From Phorcus lineatus (lineage: Eukaryota > Mollusca > Gastropoda > Trochida > Trochidae), in contig OV121095.1 in the NCBI GenBank assembly GCA_921293015.1, positions 38,909,484 to 38,973,483 on the forward strand: a stretch of DNA of 64,000 nucleotides, written 5' to 3'. The translations under genes and the position numbers were made by a program. A model generated the notes under the pieces. That model saw nothing but the letters and a program-made list of their open reading frames with translations, had not been told where the DNA came from and searched no databases. Shown one piece after another: positions 1-10,718 of this stretch (within the stretch, counting starts at the first letter, position 1; each line of letters starts with the position of its first letter).

Positions 1-1604
1 TTTCCCTCGGGTAAGTTGCAAACTTCGTGATTTCACTTGTTGTTTTCTTGACGGTATTCACACTCTACTTACTGTCGATGTACTGTTTTACGTTCAATAT
101 ATGAACATAAACTATCAAAACACGATTTTCTAAGGGTACACAGAGTAACAAACAGACTTCAAGAGACTTCTATGTTATTTTGAGACAATGAGTAATATTA
201 TTATTTTATGGTTAGAATACCAGACCTTTGTGATGTGAAACAGAAGTTTAAGTGATACAGAGTATGTTTCATACATTAAATAAAAGGGCTTTGATCAGAG
301 CCTGAACATCAAATATCCCGAATTAAGTACAAATCGCCTTTATAGATTACATTTTTATCTATAGAATGCAAGATTATTATATTTTCTTTTATTCAATAAT
401 CATCGAAACACGGTCATAATTATAAATGGTAAGAAGTCGTAATTCTGCGTGTTATTTAAATGTATATTGTCTTAATGACCTACTAGACAATAGAAACCTA
501 TATTTGTCAGTTCGTCTGCTGTAAAAAGTTTCCAAAATTACATTTGGGTAACTGATAAGCATGCTAATGATCAGAAAGAAACATTACACCTCAATCAATA
601 AACAACATGCTCTGAGCCCCTTTGACATATCACTCTTTGATCATCTTGTGAAAAGTACCCATTTAGTATAAGGTTTAACATGATGACTGATACCTTTCTT
701 GACATTATCTTCATACTGAATATAAATTTTAAACTCATATTGTTAAGTTTATACTGACATTGTGTACTCCAGTCTATTGACCTACCGACGTATTGGTATT
801 GTACACAATACAGGATGAATATTTACATGACATACTCAGCCTTAACATTTGCCAAAACCAAAGCTAAATTTTCAAAGTTTATTAGCAAAATAAATGTCCT
901 AACTCTGTATTCTTACATCTAAAATGTAACCTTGTACATTTGATTGTCAACTTTGTATGGTAAAGTAACACGGTGGAAAATTAAAATCAACATTTGATTA
1001 TTATATTCGATGATGAAAATTACATAGATATGCAAGCCAGACATATTCAAATTCATTCTTTGACCGAAGAACGCTCAACAGATTGATAATTATACATGGT
1101 TTCTATATTGTCTCAGAACATAGAGACATTAGTAAGTGTTTCTAGGAAAATGGATTGGCCTGACAGTGGACTAGAAAGGAAAAATGCCTACTGTGGAACG
1201 TTAACAAATTTTTCTTTAAATTTGATACATATGCATCAAATTCAGATGGTTACAAGTGAATTTCTTTTGTGATACTAGTTCATTAAACTTTTAGATTTTG
1301 CCTTCATCTTTTCATCTTGCGATCTAAACGTATATTTTGCAAACTGTGGAATTGGTTCTACACGGATAGTTTTAACTTGGAGGCACTGAATTCATCTTGG
1401 ATCTCCAACAGTCAATGCAAAAGATGGTCAGGTTTCCACTACTTGTCAGTTCAACCCTTCGAGAAAGACAATTGCGTTAATCTTTGAACTCTGATTGCTT
1501 CTGAAAGAATTATTTGCTTTATGTTCGCTGCAGAGTTGATTTTGAGATATAACACATGGGTTGATTATCAGGTCAATATCAGGGGTTAGAATCTACCTCT
1601 TAAG
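1..1604. other. Intergenic DNA, no gene seen
   Basis: AT-rich sequence with frequent stops in all frames. I see no exon-like frame bounded by splice sites, no RNA gene and no clear repeat. It lies downstream of the recombinase gene that ends at 1860. Confidence 0.6.
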
Positions 1605-1688
1605 AGGTTGATTATCATATAACCACCCTCATGTGGAGGTTGGTTATCATATAACCCCTTAGCGTCAGTTTCATAAGGTTATCAGACT

Positions 1689-1751
1689 CTCGGTGCGATA
1701 CCGGGAACAAGACTCGGCTTCGCCTCGCCTTGTTCCCGGTATCGCACCTCG
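1689..1751. repeat. Hairpin with CTCG-punctuated arms
   Basis: Two 20-base arms (1693-1712 and 1728-1747, 19 of 20 complementary) surround a short centre (1717-1723). CTCG occurs in the same orientation at 1689, 1713, 1724 and 1748, so each arm is bracketed by CTCG and the CTCGs face each other as mismatches in the fold. The element lies about 110 bases past the stop codon of the recombinase gene and shares its architecture, but not its arm sequence, with the hairpins at 4763-4862 and 10573-10718. Confidence 0.85.
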
Positions 1752-1851
1752 AGAAGAACTTTTCCCTTGGCATATCGGGCTTAAAGCCCTTTGCCTCTAC
1801 CTCATTGGTTTGGTTTTTCTCCATAAAAGTGAAAACATTTCAAACACACAG

Positions 1852-1857
1852 TTTATT
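1852..1857 (-). promoter_or_regulatory. Polyadenylation signal AATAAA
   Basis: AATAAA on the minus strand begins within a few bases of the stop codon of the recombinase gene (1860-1862). It is the nearest plausible polyadenylation signal and would give a very short 3' UTR. Confidence 0.45.
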
Positions 1858-1859
1858 TA

Positions 1860-4182
1860 TTACAAGATTTGCACATTGCAGTTTATAAACTGAAATCGGT
1901 GTCTGGAACTCCTTCCTTTGCTGCCACTCTCATCCGAGTCGTTTGAGTCATCTGAAACAGTAATAAGGTTGATATTAATAGGATGCATAATAGTTATATT
2001 TCTGAAGAATGATGAATTCGACGATAATCTTCAGTGAGTTGTTGTTTTGCCCCTCTTCGGCAATAATGATAATCTTGAATGAGCGTTCTATTAATGTGAA
2101 GTTTGCATCACGACCGTATGAATACTCGAAGGATAATACATAATCATAGGAAGGTGGCCATAGAAAATTAAGACAATTTAAGCCTTGATTAATAATGCCC
2201 ATTAGGAAGTTTAAATTTCATATCATATTAGCTAGAAAATTTAAAACATACCAGATGTTTCCGCAGAAACGTCTGGATCGGAAGGTTTGGCTTCTTGGTT
2301 GCTGCTGGTTTCAGTTTTTGGCTTTTTCGTGAGGATGTTGCTGACCATCTTCATCTGTTCCTCATTTTCCCGCTTGTATGATCTCACACCTGTAATGGTA
2401 GCATGGCAATCAGTGGTTATGAATATGATTGGAGTTATAAATACAACCTAGAGTTTTAGTACTAGTATTGTACTTACGACTATCCTGGCACTAAGAGTGT
2501 TTTGAAACAAGGCAGTGCAGAAGTTGTAGACAATTGAATACATGACATGTTCAAATTATGAAACCAGATTTTTTATTACTTACTACTGGAGAGGTGTGAT
2601 TTATCTCACAGGGGCTAACATTTTTATGTGACAAGATAAGTATTAAGGGGGCGAAGGAGAGAATTTAGATTTTCTGGAAGATTGAAAATGATGTAAAGAA
2701 ATAATGACAGAAAAATGCTTACCAGATACAGAACGATGACCAGTTTGCTTTATAATTAGCTGCTCGTCTACTCCGGCCTGGAATAGTGTTGTAGCAGCAG
2801 TAGACCGCAGTGAATGGTTCGTGTAGTGTCCCTGCATACCCGCAGCCTTTGCAATGTCAGGAACCATTCTCTGTAAGGTGTTATGTCCCACTGCCTGGCG
2901 ACTGAACCAAACTTGTTGCTGCGGCTTCTGCAGTGGAGTCAAGTAGAATGCACCGTCCCTCCCTGTAACAAAGGTGATACTCATCAGTGAAATAAGGTTG
3001 CGCCTCGTGAAATCACAAAATCAGAGACAGTAATATAATCCCTTAAAAGCCAGGAATTTTACAATTTTTTATGTAATCTGTAGTTCAGTGCAACTTCTAT
3101 GCATTGAGTAATGCCATTTCTTGCAATACATAGCTTAACATATATAAGGGACAACAGTTAAATTCATTCGCATACATATTATGTGTAAACTTACCACTAG
3201 TGGGACTCATCCTCATGTAAAGCTTGTACAGGCGAATGTGGCATCTTTCTGGATCTTCACTTCGGTATATTCTCACACACTTGGGTTTTACACGCAGATG
3301 TTTCAGTCCACCCTGGTTGGTCTTTGACATGTCTTCTCTGTACTCCAGATACTCGTCTCCGTCTTTCTGGTGAAGGGTGATTTGGCTGTTAGTGTATCTC
3401 AGTGCTCTGTGCTCGTCACCACTTCTCAAGGCAAAGTGTTTACCGTTTAAGAACAGCATGGTTCTGAGCAAGGTCCGTGCGTTGTGGTCCCCCAATAACT
3501 TCTTTCTCCAAAACATATCTTCTTCTTCAGAAGTAAAGGGTTGAGCTCGGCGAGAAGTTGACCCCACGCCCTCACGTGTCAAACGTTTCATTTTCCCATC
3601 CAGTACCTGGCGGAAATCCTCGAAATCGGGGCTTCGCAGTATGTTGAGATTTACCTTATTCTTTAATCGGATATGACCTTAAATTCCCATGCATAGGCTT
3701 AACAGCGATTTAGGAGGATATTCACTTCCATCCTGTTTCAGTGTTTCACAGATAAACTTAGACAACCAGTAGTTCAGTTGTTTTGGTGACATTACTTCAA
3801 GGGCTGGGATCACCTCCTTGTTTTGCGTGGTGTGTTGATTGTTGCGTGTAATTGCCCATGCATTAAATGCATTCACTGCCCATTTGTTTCGTTTCAAAGT
3901 GTTTTTAGGCTCTGCTGATCGGGCCATGTCCTGAAGGTAGGAGTCATTTACCGGTTCGCGAAAACGTTTGCTTGTTTTGTCCACCTGTGATTCAATGTCT
4001 GCGTCTTGTGATGTATGTTCAGCGTCATCATCCGAATCCATCTCTCTTGTCACTTGTGAAGATCCACCTTCCCCATTAAGATTCTCAACGGCTTCTTCCA
4101 TTTCTAAAATATCTTCTACTTCTTGTGAAGCCAAAAGAAGCTCTTCGTCTGAATTCATATTCGCAACTGGCCAGTTTGACAT
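1860..4182 (-). pseudogene. Crypton-derived tyrosine recombinase (DUF3504) with one nonsense codon
   Basis: Four exons join in phase: 4182-3195, 2962-2723, 2389-2252 and 1951-1860, with donors GTAAGT, GTAAGC and GTATGT and three AG acceptors, giving 486 codons. The first ~90 residues are acidic and low in complexity. Residues ~90-170 match the N-terminal, core-binding-like part of ZMYM/QRICH1/KCTD1-type DUF3504 proteins, and the rest is the catalytic domain of tyrosine recombinases. Visible catalytic candidates are R253 in LRSGDEHR, H379 and R382 in NHSLRST, H405 in TGHRS and nucleophile Y414 in VRSYKR. The short serine-rich tail is charged. Such genes derive from Crypton transposons, which cut and join DNA. 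Codon 168 is TAA (3679-3681), where I recall relatives having a glutamine (one step from CAA), and the frame is open before and after it. A start at 4182 (ATGTCAAAC) fits better than the non-ATG codon at 4194. This is either a recently inactivated gene, a sequencing error, or a polymorphism. Confidence 0.8.
3679..3681 (-). other. In-frame TAA inside the recombinase gene
   Basis: The residues before it (SLCMGI) and after it (GHIRLKNK) are in the same frame and together fit the family block that usually reads CMGIQ followed by a basic stretch. An intron is not needed to keep the frame, so this is a point nonsense change and not a splice boundary. Confidence 0.75.
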
Positions 4183-4191
4183 TGCCAGTTT

Positions 4192-4222
4192 CAATCACGT
4201 GAATGTACATTGCACGTGATTG
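4192..4222. promoter_or_regulatory. Hairpin of two E-boxes at the recombinase start
   Basis: Perfect 10-base arms (CAATCACGTG at 4192-4201 and its complement at 4213-4222) flank AATGTACATT, itself a perfect palindrome. Each arm contains CACGTG, the E-box bound by bHLH factors. The structure starts 10 bases upstream of the inferred ATG at 4182, so it lies in the 5' UTR or core promoter. Regulation by it is an inference. Confidence 0.6.
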
Positions 4223-4762
4223 TTGATTGTTCAGCTTGCACGCTTTTCAGGATCAGGAACGTATATCGCACGCTTATCTCGCATTTAGATGCAAAGTATT
4301 GACAAAGTATTGTTCATTTCAAATATGCAAGGCGTTTGTTCAACAGATTGTTTTAAACACTCTCGTAAATGGATTTTTTCTGTTGTTTAAATGATCATTA
4401 AAAGGAGATGGATCATTTGTATGTCTTTTAAAAATTTTATGAATACGTCTATGATGATATTATATACGTCGTTAATGATATTGTTTATAGTTGTTCGATT
4501 ACCTTGTCTGCTGTCTACAAACTTTAACATAATTTACTCAAATTAAATATTTGGGTACAATATACGCCAACAACGAAAATTACCATATATTATTTGTGTC
4601 TAGATGATAAGCAATACTTTTATATGATAACAATTTCATCTTTGGTTGTTTGTGTCATTTCAGTATTCATTACTGTTATGATTAAAGCAGTGAAATGCTA
4701 TATAACAACATATAACAAATCATCAGGCATAAATTGAAGTTGAACCGTGTGGTATATGCGAA
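4223..4762. other. Upstream DNA of the recombinase gene, no gene seen
   Basis: AT-rich sequence without exon-like frames. It separates the E-box hairpin from the CTCG hairpin at 4763. Confidence 0.5.
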
Positions 4763-4862
4763 ATAATAACCTTAAGCTCGGGATTCGTTGTGATAACCAC
4801 CTCTCGCTCTGCTCGAGGTGGTTATCACAGCGAACCCCTCGCTTGGCGGTTATTATTTCACC
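4763..4862. repeat. Nested hairpin with CTCG punctuation
   Basis: An outer arm pair (about 4763-4776 with 4842-4859, sharing AATAATAACC) and an inner pair (4781-4802 with 4816-4837, 20 of 22 complementary) surround a 5-base centre. CTCG stands in the same orientation at 4777, 4803, 4812 and 4838, exactly at the boundaries between levels. It lies about 580 bases upstream of the recombinase start. Confidence 0.85.
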
Positions 4863-7800
4863 CGTAATCCGCAGAGACTGTTCCTTTCAAGTTGGAACTA
4901 ATGATTAAAAGTTAGCTTATCCATTATCCTTCTGAAACTGGCAGCTGATTTAATTTTCTTTTTGAAGAATCTAACCTGATATTGATAACCCTTTGTCCTC
5001 TTCTAGGATGAATTTGAATTCAATATCTAATTTTTTTTCAATGAAATTATGCACTATGTATTTCCTGAAGAAAGTGGTTGATACATAAAGGCTTTCATGG
5101 TCTTTGTAACGCAATGGTATCAATGTTTAAATTGATATTTACTTTAATTTAATATGCAATACTATATCAACGATATGTCCTCAGGTAACCTTGCATATAG
5201 CTAAACGTTTTCAATTCCAGTTAGTTTAATATTTGATATGTATTTACGCTATGTTAAATCAAATGGAACGATTGTGACCTTTTGTTAGATTATAGGTTCA
5301 AGAGGAGAGTTACCTTAAACTTAAACTATGCAAAATAAATTGTCACAGGCTAAGGCTTACAAATCTCATTATAATTCTTCAGTTAAAAAATTCAGTTAAT
5401 TGGGTAAAATGATTTTGTCTTATAGAAATTTGCCATTTTTAGAAATATGGCAGATTGTTGATTACATTAAACCCTCCATCTGGGTGTCTTTGTCTTTGAT
5501 ATTTTACATACATAACATACATTAACATACGATAAGAGTAAATACATGCTACGAGGTGACTAAATGTAGTGAGGGGCCGAAACATCTTTGACAGTATCAG
5601 AATGACCTGATGAGAGATAGGCCAGCGATGTGACTTAAATTCAGAGCATCTCTAAAACGGTAAGACACGCGATGTCTTTTAATAATACACCAATCATCGA
5701 CATTGCAAAATTTTATTAAATTACAACAGCATCTTCCTCATGAAGAAAATTGTATCATACTTCAACATTTCATGATAAGATTTTGTAAAGTAGGGACGTC
5801 TTGATTCCGACTTGAATACAAAATCAATTGGAGATTGAGATTTTTTATTTTTGTGTGTCGTCTGTAAGTTGTAACATGCTTTTACAAATGCTTATTTCCG
5901 ATATACATTTCAGGCACATAAATTAAGAACACTTGTTTTCCAAGGAATAACATTTATACATTGAATTGATACTAACTTATGAAATCAAACATCAGATCAG
6001 TCCTGGGTCAATACAAGGAAAAATGCGGCACAAAAGCATGATGCATCAGTGAATCTTTCTGGAGATAAAACAACGAGAAAGGTAAAGTGACACAATTTTC
6101 TTGTAACCTCACAATAGTGGCGACGATCATAAAACTCAAATGGAACCTTTTCTAACATTGTTGAACCTTTTCGTTTCATCTTTTTTTACAAACAGCATAA
6201 AACGGATTGTTTGCTTATTAGAAGTTGACAAGTAAATGTTTGTCAATGACGACTAAAAACAAAACTTGTTCTAGAAATGAGACATATTTAACAATAACAC
6301 TACATCTCCTCTGAAGGGTCTTGATAAGTTTCCTGTGTTTTTTAAAGTAACAACCAACATATTTCCCATTTATGTATAACATCTAATATGACGACACTCA
6401 AATGTATGTACCCATTAACTCAGTACGTTCTTTCCTAGAATTCCAGACATAATTGATTTTCTGATAAGATTTTAGTAGGACAGACGCAATCTTTAGATCG
6501 ACCCCCATCGTGGCTGATTTTGGTGCCCGAATTCGTCAAGGGGCATCGATAAGGCGAAATAATACCTATCGAGACGATTACTGATATTTTATCCATCTAA
6601 GGGCTTACTTTGTGATATCTTACCTGTTTGAATCCTTGATGGAAAAACCTGTTGTGAAGGCAGAAACTGTTTAGTGATTCACTGAGTAGTTAAGCGAGTA
6701 AAAATGATTTCATGTCGAGACATTTCTTTTTTTATGTAATTGATCGGATCCGCTTACAGGCAATTTTTCGTGACCTCTTGTCTAATAGCTGGTCTTTAAG
6801 TTCATATTTTGAATAATGAAGCTTCTTATCATGGATATGCGACCTACCATCATCATTTTCTTTATAGTTCTATCAAATCCAGCTGCTGAACCAAAGTTAA
6901 TTTAACTGTGTAAGAGTTCCATTGTTAATTCCATAAACAATTATGCCATTCCCGAAAAGAGGCATGAAGTCTAAATAAAAAAAAAAGTTTACTCCCGCCA
7001 TTAACACATTTTGGGCAAAATTTCAGTAGAAAGAGTTAACGATGTTTAACATAATGATATTTCTTATGGTTTTTACAAAAAAAATATTTTGAAATTAAAA
7101 TTTCAGAAATAAAGAAGGAATTTTGAGTTTTTGTATTTTGGACTCCACTGTTGCAAAACATCACTGCCTTCCTGTACTACCATGAGTAACGTCTTTAGAA
7201 TGTGATAAAAAATATCTTCTCTGAAAATAGTTCGTCACTTTTGGCAGAATGATGGTTGAATAAATTGAAATTAAGAGAATACAAACATGATATTTAAAGT
7301 AACCAAACAAACTTTTATAAAACAGCTATATAGCCAACCCCTGATATAAGATTTCACTTGCTTTCTGTCAAACAGAGCACTGAACTCCAAATACTCGGAT
7401 TGCTATGGTGCTGTTGGAACGCATTTCCATTCCATAGGTTTTATATTAGATATTTGGAGTTCGTAACTTTCCTTCTTGGCACCATAAAAGTGAAATTCTC
7501 CACCAAACAAACTTAAAGAAGTCGACTCCCAAAATCTATTCAAGACATCTATCAAAAGGTTGTATGTTTGCCTTACTATAATTCAAGAAACCACGTATTT
7601 TAATTACTTTCTTCCCTCATTGAGCCGACCTCAGTGGAGAAGGAAGCGCTATATTAACAACCTTTATTACTATTAATTCTATCTAAACATATTGTTGCAT
7701 TTTTCAAAATGGCTGTTCTGCTTTTTCACAAGCTAAAGGTTAGAAATGGATAATATTGTAATGCTCATTTTTTATCCGATATCTAGTCTTCTATTGCTCA

Positions 7801-8024
7801 TAAAAAATAAGTTACCTTTACCTCTGAGCAAAGATTTTCGATTCAATAACATTTTATGGTTCTGTTAGAATAGTGACATTTTATTGAACTATGGAAACTG
7901 AAAAAAGGATGTGGGATCATTCAGAGATTTAGTTTTAAAATTTATTATAGTATCCAACTTTTCTACAGGATGGATGTTAGAAACTCAAGATTTCAACCCC
8001 CTATTGTTAATCCCCTATTGTTCA
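4863..8024. other. Intergenic DNA with a degenerate repeat, no gene seen
   Basis: No spliceable coding frame is evident. 6980-7300 resembles 13010-13370 and is listed separately. A short inverted repeat built on ACTCCAAATA lies near 7384 and 7450. Confidence 0.5.
6980..7300. repeat. Dispersed repeat, copy 1
   Basis: This stretch shares an ordered series of blocks with 13010-13370: GTTTAACATAATGATAT versus GTTAACATAATGATAT, then TTTACAAA, a GAGTTTTTG block, a TTGCAAAA/TTGGCAAAA block, an ATGAGTA block and a conserved TTTTGGC. The copies are strongly diverged and no coding capacity is seen. A partial third match lies near 14240-14290. Confidence 0.4.
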
Positions 8025-8126
8025 TGGATTATCGCGCATCGGTAACTTTGAATGGAGAAGTCGGCTGTCCGGCAAATCGAGAACCCGCCGTTCGACCCTC
8101 TACAGATAATAATAAATAATAATGAT
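8025..8126 (+). repeat. Possible tRNA-derived SINE fragment
   Basis: A box-A-like TATCGCGCATCGG and a box-B-like CGTTCGACCC stand about 55 bases apart and are followed by an AATAATAAATAATAATG tail. This order fits a short tRNA-derived SINE with a simple-repeat 3' tail. The boxes are imperfect, so this is tentative. Confidence 0.3.
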
Positions 8127-10205
8127 TTAGTATAAGCTAATGTTTAATTGGGAAAATTTGGAGAAATAAAATTTTCGAAAAATGGTGGTACATCCCCATT
8201 AACCTTTGATATCCAGTCTCACAATCAATGATAACGTTTTCGACCTTTCACTTCATCCAATAAATGCAAATGACCTTGTTTGTGTCACGGTGGCAATTAT
8301 CAGCAAGGCAAGCTACAAACAATTTTTATTTATCATTTTTATCCCAAAAACCTTCCTCCTTTGTACCTATATTTTGGGACCTGGAAAACCAGACAGTGTT
8401 ACAAGTCAAAAAGTCAACAAGTTAAAAGTATTAGAAGTCGTTATTTTAACAACACCTATCTGTTTCCATTATAGAACTATAATGACAAGGTATATTTACA
8501 CATTTACACTTACTTTTTTGCATTTGTTTCATTAGTGGGTGCCACTGGTAGATCATAACACGTTGACCTCTGAATCAACGGATATGATGTCATGCGTCAT
8601 ACTAATATATATGACATTAACAGGGCATCAGAACCTTTCGGAAAAATATTAATTTTTTTATCTTTAATGTTTTATTTCTTTTTTCTTTAATGCTTTTGGT
8701 CTCTAAAGAGACAATGTCAGTTAAACATTGTTATATTTGTTGCATTATCTCTGCAATAGTTAAAACTCTCTGAATGTTACTGGACAGGTGCCATTCATGA
8801 TTTACCCATGCGCTAGGTACTGACTGTCTAAAGAGCTCATCAATTCGGCCACCGAGTCCTTATAATTGTGATGATTCAGATAATGTGATCCTGAATTAAA
8901 CAATGCTACGTTTCTTCATTACCCACATAGCGTGTATTTCAAACATTGTCAATTGATACCACTTTTACTTCTCGATTTATTAATTAAGTACAGTCGATTT
9001 TCTTTTGAATGAGAAGAATATATACACCACCAATCTAACCACCTTGAATTACATAGTAAGTTTCTTTGATCATCCAGAAGAAATATTCTTTGACACTTCT
9101 CCGCAAAAAGATGTATGAGTAGTATTTGCAATGAAAGGTACGAGTATTACAGAAAGTAACACCAACTACAATTTACCATATAAGATGCCCCTGTCTTATC
9201 AGTGTAAATTGCCATTGCATTGATACTTTATATAAAAAAAATCCTTGACATGTGATGGTCGAGTAGATCACTATTTGAATAACGGGTTAGACTAAATGTA
9301 TGCCCCGGTTGTAATCTAAGATCACTTTCACTCAAAGAGAAATTTGTTTGACATAACATATATATAGCACATTTAGGTAAAGTGTGTTTTAATAGTTTTA
9401 TTTGATTTTAATTTAATTTTAATTTAAAGCGATCAGGTTTTTTTGTTTTTGTTATTCTCAAATTATCTATACTTCTATATGTTTAATTCAAGTTGTCTGT
9501 TTGTGACAGTTCAAATGTACAAATCCTCCATGTGAGTGTCTGCCTGTCAAACTAAACGACAGGTACCGTTAGAAAAAAAACTCCTGCCACTTTTAATTAA
9601 GAATTTACTGTCAATCTGTATGCCAATTCCCATGCCATGTAATTTATGTGCCCATAAAAACATTTTCGACCAAAAACCAAAACACTTTCTTTTTGTTTTT
9701 GGTCACGACGCTAAATGGGCATTATCATAAATCAAATTAACATTAATGTTCATGAGAATCTTTATTCATCGTTAGAAATTTGTTATTTCTTGAATTGCAT
9801 TTCTATGTTATAATCAACTATACAAGTGGTTATCAGTATATATTACCCATATGGGAAGATGGACACAGGGTAATATTTTTCCTGTAAGTCACACGGGAGT
9901 TACACATTTTCTTGGCATTTGATTGGTTGTTGTGAACCAATGAAAAGGAACGTAGTGCCGGGACTATTTCATTCATCTTTCAAACTTGTCCCGACTGGTA
10001 ATTTGTTTACCCTTAGACAGAATTTTAACAATGTTTATTTATTCCAAATAGTTGCCAGTCGTCATTTCTCAGATGTGGCGCCACAAACAACACGAAATAA
10101 GCCTGCCCCATTGCACAAAATCATAGAAATTAGCGATTATTGAATAAGTTCTTCATCACGTTAAACTAACAGTCGCTAAGAAGCGCCTGGTCCCGTTCTA
10201 TCGTA
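8127..10205. other. Intergenic DNA, no gene seen
   Basis: Only short AT-rich frames without splice context or domain-like residues. Nothing else is recognised. Confidence 0.5.
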
Positions 10206-10258
10206 GTGACGTCATAGACACGAGCGGCTATGACGTCACAGTGTCATCAGTTACGTCA
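10206..10258. promoter_or_regulatory. Cluster of three CRE-like sites
   Basis: TGACGTCA occurs at 10207-10214 and 10231-10238, and TTACGTCA at 10251-10258. The first two sit in perfect 12-base inverted arms (10206-10217 and 10228-10239) around a 10-base loop. TGACGTCA is the CREB/ATF consensus. No exon follows closely on either strand, so this may instead be the hairpin core of a repeat; the same octamer recurs at 18351 and 18372 and near 36207. Confidence 0.5.
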
Positions 10259-10572
10259 CAAGTTCAGCCGTCTTGTAGTATAACCATAGGGCGTCGCTGA
10301 CCTCTTCAAATTAACACAAAACTGTTAAATGTAACTAGTTTGATTGACGGTTATGAAAACAGGATTAAACGTTCGACAACAACTACATTTAGCTATTATT
10401 TTAAAAAAAAATTTCACAAATTACAATTTAGCCGTGCGTAGGTAAGTGTCAAGCAAAACCACAGCACACGCGTATGAATTTGGAAATTCGCAACCCTAAT
10501 CCTATATAGAAGAACGATTATTTCTATCATATTCGAGTTTTGACATTTTAAAAAACATATAGGTAATATAAA

Positions 10573-10718
10573 CAATAACCAACTCGTGACGGGAATGACA
10601 GATTATCTTTCCCTCGTTATATTAATTGTGTAATTCTCTCGCCAAGGCTCGAGAATTACGAAATTAATATAACTCGGGAAAGATAATCTGTCATTCCCCG
10701 TCACTCGTTAATTATTGT
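10573..10718. repeat. Three-level nested palindrome with CTCG at each level
   Basis: Outer arms of about 12 bases (10 of 12 paired), middle arms of 26-27 bases (10587-10612 with 10677-10703, identical except one extra G) and inner arms of 21 bases (10617-10637 with 10652-10672, 19 of 21 paired) surround the centre CCAAGG. CTCG occurs six times in the same orientation, at 10583, 10613, 10638, 10648, 10673 and 10704, always at a level boundary. The arms pair but the CTCGs do not, apart from their outer C and G. Confidence 0.9.

Noticed and set aside
2643-2984. Recombinase C-terminal frame as a separate 113-residue gene
   Set aside because: It is exon 2 of the four-exon recombinase; the frame's last residues are read-through of the intron beyond the GTAAGC donor.
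4763-10718. CTCG hairpins as classical MITEs
   Set aside because: Arms at the three loci are unrelated in sequence, so no common terminal inverted repeat exists; only the CTCG spacing is shared.
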